Shown here: piece by piece, positions 28,676-36,029 of the stretch
Layout: every line of letters starts with the position of its first letter
How positions within the stretch are numbered: the stretch's first letter is position 1
Source of the DNA: Methylocaldum marinum
GTDB taxonomy: Bacteria; Pseudomonadota; Gammaproteobacteria; Methylococcales; Methylococcaceae
DNA: 64,000 nucleotides
NCBI RefSeq assembly: GCF_003584645.1
Contig: NZ_AP017928.1
Location: 4,788,833-4,852,832 of the forward strand
Direction of reading: 5' to 3'
Program-made: the position numbers and the translations under genes
The notes under the pieces: generated by a model
Databases searched by the model: none
What the model saw: only the letters and a program-made list of their open reading frames with translations
Told to the model about the DNA's origin: nothing

Positions 28676-29200
28676 CTAATCGTGCGCCGCCAGCGGATGA
28701 TGCGCCACTTCCTCCTGCGCCAGGACTTCGGCCGGCGTGGGCGATCCTTCGATGGCGCGCTTGATCGCCAGCTTGGTCGCCTCGTAGTTCCAATCCTGGA
28801 TCTTGGCGTCGTCCTCGGCCTCCCAATGAATGAAAACGCCGACACAGATATAGGTATTTTCGGCTTCGTCCATGGGGATGAGGCCATCCCTGACGCTGTC
28901 CACCACGGCTTTGGCCACCCCGCGCTGCGCCGGCCCGAACATCTGGGTCGCCTGCTTCTCGTTCTTGATTTCGACTTTGTTGAACAACACCGTGTGCGGC
29001 TTGGCCATGAGATTGGGAGCGACCAGCGCCAGCAGGGCATTGTCGCCCCGTTTCTGATTGGTCAAGGCAATGCAGAATGCGGTTTCCGCATTGCTGCCGC
29101 GCGGCCCTATGATCAAATCGATATGGGCGACCTCTTTGCCTTCTCCTACCAAGGCTTCGCCCACCAGCACCCGATCGATTTTCGGTACTTGCATTTGCAT
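28676..29200 (-). CDS. fae: Formaldehyde-activating enzyme
   Basis: A 174-residue enzyme that couples formaldehyde to tetrahydromethanopterin, the first step of the H4MPT C1 oxidation pathway. Diagnostic are GEALVGEGKEVAHIDLIIGPRG with the catalytic His26, NQKRGDNALLALVAPNL, VLFNKVEI and MFGPAQRGVAKAVVDSV. The ATG at 29200 is set by an AAAGGAGGG ribosome binding site; the frame upstream to 29290 does not fit the family. It is a strong marker that the host oxidises C1 compounds. The other genes of the pathway are not in the window, so this may be a stand-alone copy. Confidence 0.95.
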   Translation of the reverse strand: MQMQVPKIDRVLVGEALVGEGKEVAHIDLIIGPRGSNAETAFCIALTNQKRGDNALLALVAPNLMAKPHTVLFNKVEIKNEKQATQMFGPAQRGVAKAVVDSVRDGLIPMDEAENTYICVGVFIHWEAEDDAKIQDWNYEATKLAIKRAIEGSPTPAEVLAQEEVAHHPLAAHD

Positions 29201-29507
29201 GGCAATCCCTCCTTTGGATGCGCCTTTCGGCGAGATCAAAAATTCCTCCGAGCGCAAAGTCGCAGGAAGACTCTGCATCGGATGTGTCACCCTTAGAGCA
29301 TGAGCGGGGCGGAATCGTTGCAGACTTTTGCTCGAATGGCGGGCAGCATGTAGGCCGGGAAAGCGTCCGACTGTTCGCCCGATTTAAAAAGATTATCCGG
29401 CGCCCCGGATCTCTTGGCCAAAGCGTGCTCCGATGTCAAACGCATTTCGTGGCAGGAACCGCGAAGGAAACAAATCCAAATCCTCCATTTCCGCATCCGC
29501 CCAGCAT

Positions 29508-29625
29508 CGTAGGATGCGGTGAGGCACGAATTGCCCTTCGATCAGGCTCAGGACAGGCCCTTCGACTGCGCTCAGGACAGGCATCGATCGCGAACGATGC
29601 GGTTCCTTCGTCACCGCATCCTACG
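29508..29625 (+). repeat. REP-B repeat copy, perfect 15-bp terminal arms
   Basis: A 118-bp element. The left arm CGTAGGATGCGGTGA and right arm TCACCGCATCCTACG are exact inverted repeats. Its interior carries a CCTTCGACTGCGCTCAGGAC block and an ATCGATCGCGAACGAT palindrome. Other copies are at 42072-42191 and 57469-57569, with partial ones at 35841-35885 and about 34787-34860. Confidence 0.8.
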
Positions 29626-29630
29626 AGATC

Positions 29631-29797
29631 TCATCCCAGCCCACGGGCTCTTTCCATGCCCATCAGGCATTGCCGGCGAGAGAATACGAATCCCGCTTTC
29701 TCCAGAACGCGGAGCGATGCGAGGTTATCGGGGTACGAAAAGGCGATGAAGTCTTTCAAGCCGAGCTGGCGGATGCGATGGCTTATTCCAATTAGCT
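29631..29797 (-). pseudogene. C-terminal remnant of a GNAT acetyltransferase
   Basis: Reading leftwards, the frame ending at the TGA at 29631-29633 gives GLKDFIAFSYPDNLASLRVLEKAGFVFS followed by about 18 residues. This is the acetyl-CoA-binding/last-strand part of a GNAT family protein, where SxRVLEKxGF is a hallmark. The frame closes by a stop just upstream (near 29800), so the N-terminal three quarters are missing. The remnant directly abuts a REP-B copy, which may have taken part in its truncation. Confidence 0.55.
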
Positions 29798-29819
29798 TTC
29801 AATAAAGCATCAATTTTTC

Positions 29820-29934
29820 GTAGGGTGGGTTAGGCGCGCATCAGCACTGACCGACCGCCAGTCACTGCGTTTCACGTGCGCCGTAACCCACCGAGCGACT
29901 TCCAATCGATGGGTTTCGTCTCGCTCTCCCCATA
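29820..29934. repeat. Cluster of degenerate palindromic repeats
   Basis: Two parts. At 29820-29892 a GTAGGGTGGGTTAGGCGC block and an imperfect inverted GCGCCGTAACCCACC block face each other. At 29907-29934 lies a degenerate inverted REP-A (GATGGGTTTCG...CTCTCCCCAT). Confidence 0.5.
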
Positions 29935-30068
29935 CCACGATTAATGTTCGCTCCAATGCCAAATGGAATTATCCAGGCCGACGCCACTTCCGTCGCCAAA
30001 ATCCCTGATTTCAGTATGCGGACAATAGCCGGTATCCCAGCTCGAATCCGTGGCATTCGGGACAATGC

Positions 30069-30095
30069 ATGGGTAGAGCGAAGCGAAACCCATCA
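30069..30095 (+). repeat. REP-A copy, partial
   Basis: ATGGGTAGAGCGAAGCGAAA followed by CCCATCA. It has inverted outer parts (TGGGT/ACCCA) around a GAGCGAAGCGAAA core. It matches the copies that flank the RAYT gene at 35.2-35.8 kb. Confidence 0.75.
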
Positions 30096-30172
30096 TTCCA
30101 TGTCGGGAATCATCTCGGTTCTGGCGGGAAGTTCCGGGCGAAGGGTAGGGCCGGGTCTCCCCGACCGCATGC

Positions 30173-31234
30173 TTATTTGCGCTGCAGTTCGTCGAGCTCG
30201 CGCTGATGCCGTTGGCGCATCTCCTCCAGTTGTCTTGCGTACTCCTCCCGCGCGTTGAGCGACATTTCCCGGAACTCCTGCAGCCGTTGTCTTGCCTGCT
30301 CCACACGCTCGTTCAATGTCGCCAGCTGGTCCTGGTATTTTTCGGGCTCGACGTTCAGCTGCTCCTGCCGTTTCACGAAGTTCTCGCGCCCCTGTTCCGC
30401 GAGTTCCAGCTGCCGTTGGAGTGTCTGCTCCTCCTGTTGCAGTGCCTTCGACTGGTCAGCCAGTTCCGCGCGTGCCCGATCATGCTCGGCGGACAGCGCC
30501 AGTACCTTGTTTTCCAGGGTTTCCGGCTGCTTTGCGACCTCCTCGAGGGCACGATTCACACGCCGCTCCGAGAGCTCGCCCAAACCGTCCCTGATGTTTA
30601 GCAGGTCGGCCACTGTGCCGGATAGTTCCTTCGCGTTATGGGCGAGCTTATCCAGCGTCGCCCCCAGCGAGTCGCCGGCCTTGCTCATCGCGGCCTCGCC
30701 CGCCTGCAACAGCGCCGCTCCCCCGATCGCCGCAGCGGTCACCGGGTCGAACGACGCGGGCGCTTGCAGGTAAGACAAGGACGCAGGAGCCTGGACTTCC
30801 TTGCGCAGCGCCTGTTCCGACTCGGGCAGCTTGTGCGCCTCCTGATATAGCGCCATGCCCTGCTGGGCGATCGCCTCCCGCTGCGTCGCGGCCCACTCGG
30901 CCGCTTCCCGGGTGCTAAGCTCCAGCTGCTCGAGTTCCCGTGTCAGCGCTTGCGGGTCGGAACGCCCCGCCTGCAGGAGTTCTTCCTCCCGCTGCAAGGC
31001 GTGCTCCACGGATTTCAGGGCGATCACCTGCTCGTCGACGCGATCCGCGCATCCCTCGTAAAGCGCTGCCTGCCGTTCGGACCGTTCCTGCAATTCACGT
31101 TTCGCCTGATCCGTCAGCACGTGGCCGCCCTGTTCAAGTTGCTGCTGAGCCGCGCTTCTCGCTGCCGCGGCACGATCCAGGAGTTCTTGCCGCTGCTGTT
31201 CCAGCCGACGGATCTCATCGCTCAATACGGACAT
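30173..31234 (-). CDS. Alanine/glutamate-rich coiled-coil protein
   Basis: A 353-residue protein that is mostly predicted coiled coil: heptad-rich Gln/Glu/Arg/Leu stretches at about 1-130 and 220-353, split by a short Ala/Gly-rich segment at about 155-185 (FDPVTAAAIGGAALLQAG). There is no signal peptide and no clear membrane span. I recognise no family. It lies 57 bp downstream of the VirD4-like gene on the same strand, so the two are probably co-transcribed and may form a complex. The start at 31234 is the first ATG of the coiled-coil frame. Confidence 0.7.
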   Translation of the reverse strand: MSVLSDEIRRLEQQRQELLDRAAAARSAAQQQLEQGGHVLTDQAKRELQERSERQAALYEGCADRVDEQVIALKSVEHALQREEELLQAGRSDPQALTRELEQLELSTREAAEWAATQREAIAQQGMALYQEAHKLPESEQALRKEVQAPASLSYLQAPASFDPVTAAAIGGAALLQAGEAAMSKAGDSLGATLDKLAHNAKELSGTVADLLNIRDGLGELSERRVNRALEEVAKQPETLENKVLALSAEHDRARAELADQSKALQQEEQTLQRQLELAEQGRENFVKRQEQLNVEPEKYQDQLATLNERVEQARQRLQEFREMSLNAREEYARQLEEMRQRHQRELDELQRK

Positions 31235-31291
31235 ACCATCCCCCTTCCTCCGAACCCGTTCAATATCCCGCCGAGGCGCGCATCACGGCCG

Positions 31292-34200
31292 CTACAGGCT
31301 GCCCATGCGCGCGCTCAGCTCGGCATCCTGCCAGGCGAAAGCCTTCTTCACCTTGGCCGGCTTGCTGCCGTGGGCCATGACCACCTGGTAGTGCTGGAAC
31401 TCCGGTCCGCTCAGCTCGGTGGCTTCCACCAGTTTCTGGCGACTGCCGTCCATCACGCTCTCGCGGTAGCCGAGTTCCTCGGAAAGCCGGTCGGCGGTGC
31501 CGTCGGCGCCGCTGGGATTCATGAACGTGCGCACCGCGCAGCTGGCCACCATGCCGTTGGCATTGGGGTAGGCGGCTTCCAGCTGCCCCAGGCTCTGGGC
31601 GAACAGCCACAGGCGCAGGCCGTATTGGCCGCCGATTTCGATAGCTTCTTCGATCGGCGGCATGTAGCGCAGCCGCGGCAGTTCGTCCAGCAAGAACAGG
31701 ATGGGCGCGCTGTCGCGCGGCGGCAGTTTGTTGGTGAGCATGCGGATGTGCTGGGCGATGAACACCCGCAGCAGCGAGGTATAGCTTTCCACCTCGCTGG
31801 GTTTAAGACAGATGTAGATGGTGGGAGGATGCCGGCTGTCGCGCAGGTCCAGCGGACTCCAGTCGGACTTGTCGGTCACTCGCCGTATGCGCTCGCCGCT
31901 CCAGGCGCTGAGGCTGGACTGCGCGGTCTGCAGCACGCTGTCCCGGGTCTTCTCGTTCATGCCGGCCAGCGATGTACCCTGCTGCACCATGCTGCGCACG
32001 TCCATCGCCATCTGCAAGCCGGACACCATTTCCTCCCAGGCCTGACCGCCGTGGATGATATCGATGATGCGGTCCATGGGCCGCCGGTCCGGCGGGTTGG
32101 CGTAGCACAGGTAGGCGATGGCGGCGGTCAGCACGTCCCTGGCCTTGTTCTCCCAGAACGGGTCGGACGCGCCGGAGGGCACGATCATCATATCCGCCAG
32201 CAGGCGGGAGTCTTCCCAGATGTAGTCGGTTTCCTGGCGCACGAAGCTCAGCGGGTTATAGCTGTGGCTGCTGGCCGGATCCAGCGGGCTGAAGCGGAAT
32301 ACCGGTCCGACGTTCTCCGTCCGCCACTTGCTGGTGCCGGCGTAAATCTCGCCCTTCACGTCCAGTACCAGCGCCGGTCCGCGCCACGCCAGCAGGTTGG
32401 GAAACACGTGGCACTGGGTCTTGCCGGAGCGCGGCGGCGCGATAGTGACCATACAGCCCTCGCCGGAATATTCCAGCGGCACGTCGGTGTCGTCCAGCAG
32501 CCCCAGTCGCAGTGTGAAATCGCTCTTGCGGGCGAAGGCCGAACCGTCCACGTCCTCGGCGGCTAGCCACTGGGTGCCGCCGCGCACGCGCTTGTTCACG
32601 TCTTTGATCAACCGGGCCAATTCGGGTTTGGCATTCGCCTCGGCGGCCTTCTTTTCCAGGCGTTGCAGCACGGCGTTGATTACGCTATCCACCGAGGCGT
32701 CCGACTGCTCCATGAACCAGCGAATGGCACTGGGACCGTCGCGCACACCCTTTTCCCTGTCCCACATCCGGTAGCTGTAATCGTCCGCCGTGGCCTTGCC
32801 GTTGCCCCAGATCAGGCCGAAGCGCGCCCAGCTGTACCAGCCGTTTTCGGTGTCCGCCTCGTCCAGCGCGTTCAGCAGTTCCACCACCCGCAGAAACTCC
32901 CTCTCTCGCGGCTCCATGGTGGCGAGATTGCGGCTGATGCGGAAAAACAGCCAGGCGTTGATGGTGTTGCTGCTCTGGGAAGTATCCTGGAAGTTGTGGA
33001 AAAGGGCGTGGCTGAGCGTGCGCTTTCGCTCGTCGAAGATGCGGTTGATATTGGAAACCCCCTGTTCGGGCGTCTTGCCGAGTTCCTCGAACCATGCGTC
33101 GATGACTTTCTGGGGTTCCGCCTTCATCCACGCAAAGTGCCGGCGCTCTTGGATCCGCGAGACGATGAACGTTTTCACGCCGAAAGCCACGCCCAATACC
33201 AGCAGCCCGACGAGTAAATTGAGCAGCATGGCGATTAGACTCGGGATTAGCCAGAGCCAGTTGGCCTTGAAGTAATCGACGGCGAAAGTCGTGAATTTCG
33301 GCACGATGCCGTCGTTCGACTGCGCGCGCCTGCGCGCCAGCCAGATGATTGCGGCCAGCACTAATGCGGCACTCAGCGTATTTCCGGCGAAATAGAGCAG
33401 CATACCGATGAGTTCAAATCTGGCGTGCGCCGCCTTCTGTTCTTGCCGGGCAGTCAGAATCGGCCGGTATAGTTCGCGGATAGGCTCGATCAGCGTTTTT
33501 TCGTTCGGGGGAAATTGCGCTTTGGATAAGGCCAGCCATTGAGCCCTGAACGGATATTCGCTTCGTTCCGAGGCCGCGTGCTTGCCGTTGATAGCCTTCA
33601 GGGCTTCGTTGAGCTCCTTGATGCGAGCCTGTACGATCTGGTCCCTGGCGCGCGGCGAGGCTTTCAGCAAGTTGCTCTCTATGTTCATGAGGGCGGCGTC
33701 AAGAACGTCTTTCTCGAATTCCGACGTCGGCTCGAAGCGGCCCAGCAGACGATCGGGGGCGCTAGCCTGCGCGGCCTGGATGGCTTCACGGCCGGGCGCA
33801 TCGCGTTTTTCCTGCGCCCTGGCGGCCTCTTCCTGCCTTTTGAGCTCTTTGGCCTCGGCAATTTGGGCCGATGTTTGCTTGCCCTGAGCGTTCGTTACTT
33901 TTGTGTCGATCTCGGCCAAACCCTCGGGATCGTTCACATAGGGCGCGCGCAGTTGGTGCAGTTCCAGCTCGGTTCGGGCCTTGGCCTGGCTCAGCCTGCT
34001 CAATTCAGCGGCATACTGTTTGCTGAGTTCCTGATGGGCGGCTTGCGCTTCCTTGATACGGGCTTCCAGGGCCGCCAGCTCTGCGCGCAACTCGGCCGCG
34101 CGCGAGACATCGGCATCGGCAGCGTTGGATGGCCCCGCCGATTTGCCGTCGACAACGGCCAGAGCCTGACGATCGCTGCGATAAATATTGCGAATGGCCG

Positions 34201-34477
34201 CCAGTTCCTGTTTTAGGAGACCGGCTTGCGCCTGCATTTCCTTGACGGGTTGCAGCGCGGCCGCTTCGTCCGAGCGCTTTTTCTCATTCGTGGCGGCCGT
34301 CTGATCCTGGATCTCCTTGATCCGAGTGCCGATCTGCCATGCCTGATCCAGCACCTCCTGAGGCACTGCGGCCCAGATATTGCCCCCCGGGATGAAGAGC
34401 GCCAATGCCATGACGGCGAGAAGGCAAGGAATACCCTTGCGAATGGAAGGCAAGGCCTTCCAAATCGGAATAAACAT
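31292..34477 (-). CDS. Orphan VirD4/TraG-like coupling ATPase with exported coiled-coil N-terminus
   Basis: A 1061-residue protein. Residues 1-36 look like a signal sequence or first membrane helix (IPCLLAVMALALFIPGGNIWA). Residues 40-330 are Ala/Glu/Lys-rich coiled coil. Two further membrane segments lie at about 359-383 and 404-432, then a linker and a VirD4/TraG-type ATPase: Walker A IAPPRSGKTQCHV at about 677-689 and Walker B ILFLLDELPRLRYMP at about 929-943. VLDVKGEIYAGTSKWR and LSEELGY are typical T4CP stretches. Canonical coupling proteins are about 600-700 residues without such an N-terminus. No other type IV secretion or conjugation gene is nearby, so this is an orphan. The coiled-coil gene directly downstream is the likely partner. 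Confidence 0.82.
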   Translation of the reverse strand: MFIPIWKALPSIRKGIPCLLAVMALALFIPGGNIWAAVPQEVLDQAWQIGTRIKEIQDQTAATNEKKRSDEAAALQPVKEMQAQAGLLKQELAAIRNIYRSDRQALAVVDGKSAGPSNAADADVSRAAELRAELAALEARIKEAQAAHQELSKQYAAELSRLSQAKARTELELHQLRAPYVNDPEGLAEIDTKVTNAQGKQTSAQIAEAKELKRQEEAARAQEKRDAPGREAIQAAQASAPDRLLGRFEPTSEFEKDVLDAALMNIESNLLKASPRARDQIVQARIKELNEALKAINGKHAASERSEYPFRAQWLALSKAQFPPNEKTLIEPIRELYRPILTARQEQKAAHARFELIGMLLYFAGNTLSAALVLAAIIWLARRRAQSNDGIVPKFTTFAVDYFKANWLWLIPSLIAMLLNLLVGLLVLGVAFGVKTFIVSRIQERRHFAWMKAEPQKVIDAWFEELGKTPEQGVSNINRIFDERKRTLSHALFHNFQDTSQSSNTINAWLFFRISRNLATMEPREREFLRVVELLNALDEADTENGWYSWARFGLIWGNGKATADDYSYRMWDREKGVRDGPSAIRWFMEQSDASVDSVINAVLQRLEKKAAEANAKPELARLIKDVNKRVRGGTQWLAAEDVDGSAFARKSDFTLRLGLLDDTDVPLEYSGEGCMVTIAPPRSGKTQCHVFPNLLAWRGPALVLDVKGEIYAGTSKWRTENVGPVFRFSPLDPASSHSYNPLSFVRQETDYIWEDSRLLADMMIVPSGASDPFWENKARDVLTAAIAYLCYANPPDRRPMDRIIDIIHGGQAWEEMVSGLQMAMDVRSMVQQGTSLAGMNEKTRDSVLQTAQSSLSAWSGERIRRVTDKSDWSPLDLRDSRHPPTIYICLKPSEVESYTSLLRVFIAQHIRMLTNKLPPRDSAPILFLLDELPRLRYMPPIEEAIEIGGQYGLRLWLFAQSLGQLEAAYPNANGMVASCAVRTFMNPSGADGTADRLSEELGYRESVMDGSRQKLVEATELSGPEFQHYQVVMAHGSKPAKVKKAFAWQDAELSARMGSL

Positions 34478-34629
34478 TTTTTTGTACTCCCCAAGCTCGG
34501 CTACGCCACCGAACCTGGCGCAACCGTTTCAGACTTCATATGAAATAGTTGGATTTCTAAACGAGTGATGGATCAGCTGCTCCGCCGGGCGACACTGCAA
34601 GCGGTGCTCGAATGATGGACGTGCGGTGA

Positions 34630-34730
34630 AATGCGGTCAAGCGCGTTCGTACGGCGTTGTGGCTCACACCCTGGGTTTCGACGCATTCGTTCACGGTTGT
34701 TCCTGACGCCAGGGCGGCACTGAGCCGAAC
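34630..34730 (-). pseudogene. Possible LuxR-type helix-turn-helix remnant
   Basis: Reading leftwards, one frame gives VRLSAALASGTTVNECVETQ followed by GVSHNAVRTRL. This follows the spacing of LuxR/GerE HTH C-termini (ARLAALASGxxxxEIAExLGVSxNTVRTHL). Nothing upstream or downstream continues the protein. It is too short for certainty. Confidence 0.35.
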
Positions 34731-35162
34731 TCACGAAAGGTAGATCGTCAATGGCGTAGCACAGTAATCAAGCGGTCAAATCGATCATCGTAAGATCCGG
34801 TGAAGCACGAACTGCCTTTGAACTGGCATAGTGAAGGTATCGATCGCGAGCGATGGTGAATTCGCCGTTAATGCCACGACCTGGGTGTTGCCCGTCAGCA
34901 TAAAGCAGCGGACGAGCAAAGAATGGCGTGTGGATTTCACTTTCATCGATTTTCTTCTTGATGTCGAGATCTCGAGTCGAATTGCGCAGCAGAATCAATC
35001 AGGACGACATAGCCAACACCGTCATTGCCATGCAAGAGAAAAGCCAGTGACGGCAAGGTATTGGTTTATCGGCGAAAGTTTCCGGTGAAAAAAGGAAGGG
35101 CGACGGCAGTGTAAAATTTTCTGACGGTTCTTTCCGTAAATTTACACGACTGCTTTGAGTCC

Positions 35163-35196
35163 GCGTAGGATGGGTAGAGCGAAGCGAAACCCATCA
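35163..35196 (+). repeat. REP-A, left copy of the RAYT unit
   Basis: 34 bp, GCGTAGGATGGGTAGAGCGA then AGCGAAACCCATCA. It lies 50 bp upstream of the RAYT start and is inverted relative to the copy at 35782-35814. Confidence 0.85.
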
Positions 35197-35246
35197 GCCC
35201 AGAGTTGGGTTATGCCATGGACGATTCTAAAGGCTCCGAGTAAACC

Positions 35247-35771
35247 ATGACCGACTATCGCCGTTTCCGTGTCGACGGAGGTACGTATTTCTTTACGGTC
35301 AATCTGGCAGAACGCCATCGCAAGCTGCTGACGGACCATATCGGTGCCTTACGCGAAGCTTTTCGTGTAGTTAAAGAAGCCCATCCATTCACGATCGACG
35401 CGATAGTTATTTTGCCGGACCACCTCCACACGATTTGGACCCTGCCGAAGAACGAACAGGATTTCAGCCTACGCTGGCGGCAAATTAAATCCGCTTTTTC
35501 CAGAGAGATTGAAAAGGGAGAACGCGTTTCCAAAAGTCGTTCCCGTAAGGGCGAACGCGGGATATGGCAACGCCGATTTTGGGAACACGTTATCCGCAAC
35601 GAAGAAGATTTCGAGCGCCATGTCGATTACATACACTTTAATCCGGTAAAACACGGATATGTAAAGGCGGTTTCAAACTGGCCGTATTCGTCGTTCCATC
35701 GATATGTGCGATTGGGTATTTATCCGAAGGATTGGGCGGGTCCGGAAATGAACGATTTGGATTTCGAATAG
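35247..35771 (+). CDS. REP-associated tyrosine transposase (RAYT)
   Basis: A 174-residue single-stranded DNA transposase of the Y1_Tnp/IS200-like fold. The HUH motif is the HLH in ILPDHLHTIWTLP, and the catalytic Tyr is in HVDYIHFNPVKHGYV. Family ends such as WPYSSFHRYV and GIYPxDW are visible. RAYTs cut and move REP palindromes. It is flanked by inverted REP-A copies 50 bp upstream and 10 bp downstream, which is the expected unit of a RAYT and its cognate REP. The gene looks intact. Confidence 0.92.
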   Translation: MTDYRRFRVDGGTYFFTVNLAERHRKLLTDHIGALREAFRVVKEAHPFTIDAIVILPDHLHTIWTLPKNEQDFSLRWRQIKSAFSREIEKGERVSKSRSRKGERGIWQRRFWEHVIRNEEDFERHVDYIHFNPVKHGYVKAVSNWPYSSFHRYVRLGIYPKDWAGPEMNDLDFE

Positions 35772-35781
35772 GTTTTAGGAT

Positions 35782-35814
35782 TGATGGGTTTCGCTTCGCT
35801 CTACCCATCCTACG
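35782..35814 (-). repeat. REP-A, right copy of the RAYT unit (inverted)
   Basis: Inverted copy of the 35163 repeat, reading TGATGGGTTTCGCTTCGCTC then TACCCATCCTACG on the + strand. It begins 10 bp after the RAYT stop codon. Confidence 0.85.
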
Positions 35815-35840
35815 TGGGCTTCGACCAGATCCAGGATAGT

Positions 35841-35885
35841 CATCGATCGCGAACGATGCGGTTCCTTCGTCACCGCATCCTACGA
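35841..35885 (+). repeat. REP-B, partial copy (right half)
   Basis: Holds the ATCGATCGCGAACGATGCGG block and the right arm TCACCGCATCCTACG, both identical to the copy at 29508-29625. The left arm is missing. Confidence 0.75.
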
Positions 35886-35990
35886 GATTTGTTTTTTACG
35901 GTGGTTCCTCATTGTTGTGACAAGTTCGGAATTGGGGTAACCCGCACGGCAAGTTGACACGCCGGGATATCCGGCGAGATCGCGTAGATC

Positions 35991-36024
35991 GCGTAGGATG
36001 GGTAGAGCGGAGCGAAACCCATCA
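35991..36024 (+). repeat. REP-A copy
   Basis: GCGTAGGATGGGTAGAGCGG then AGCGAAACCCATCA. It differs by one base from the copy at 35163 and lies just after the stop of the glycoside-hydrolase-like gene (-), so it is in its 3' region. Confidence 0.8.
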
Positions 36025-36029
36025 ATTAC

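Larger units (their letters stand above)
29201..30172. other. Repeat-rich intergenic region
   Basis: About 970 bp separating fae from the coiled-coil gene. It contains a REP-B copy (29508-29625), a GNAT remnant (29631-29797), a mixed repeat cluster (29820-29934) and a REP-A copy (30069-30095). The rest shows no gene-like sequence. Confidence 0.6.
34478..35246. other. Intergenic region with decayed sequence
   Basis: About 770 bp between divergent genes. It contains a short LuxR-type HTH remnant (34630-34730, -), a degenerate REP-B copy (about 34787-34860) and the left REP-A of the RAYT unit (35163-35196). The rest shows no gene. Confidence 0.5.

Noticed and set aside
29218..29805. 195-codon rightward frame next to fae
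   Set aside because: It runs through a REP-B repeat and antisense to a GNAT remnant; not protein-like.
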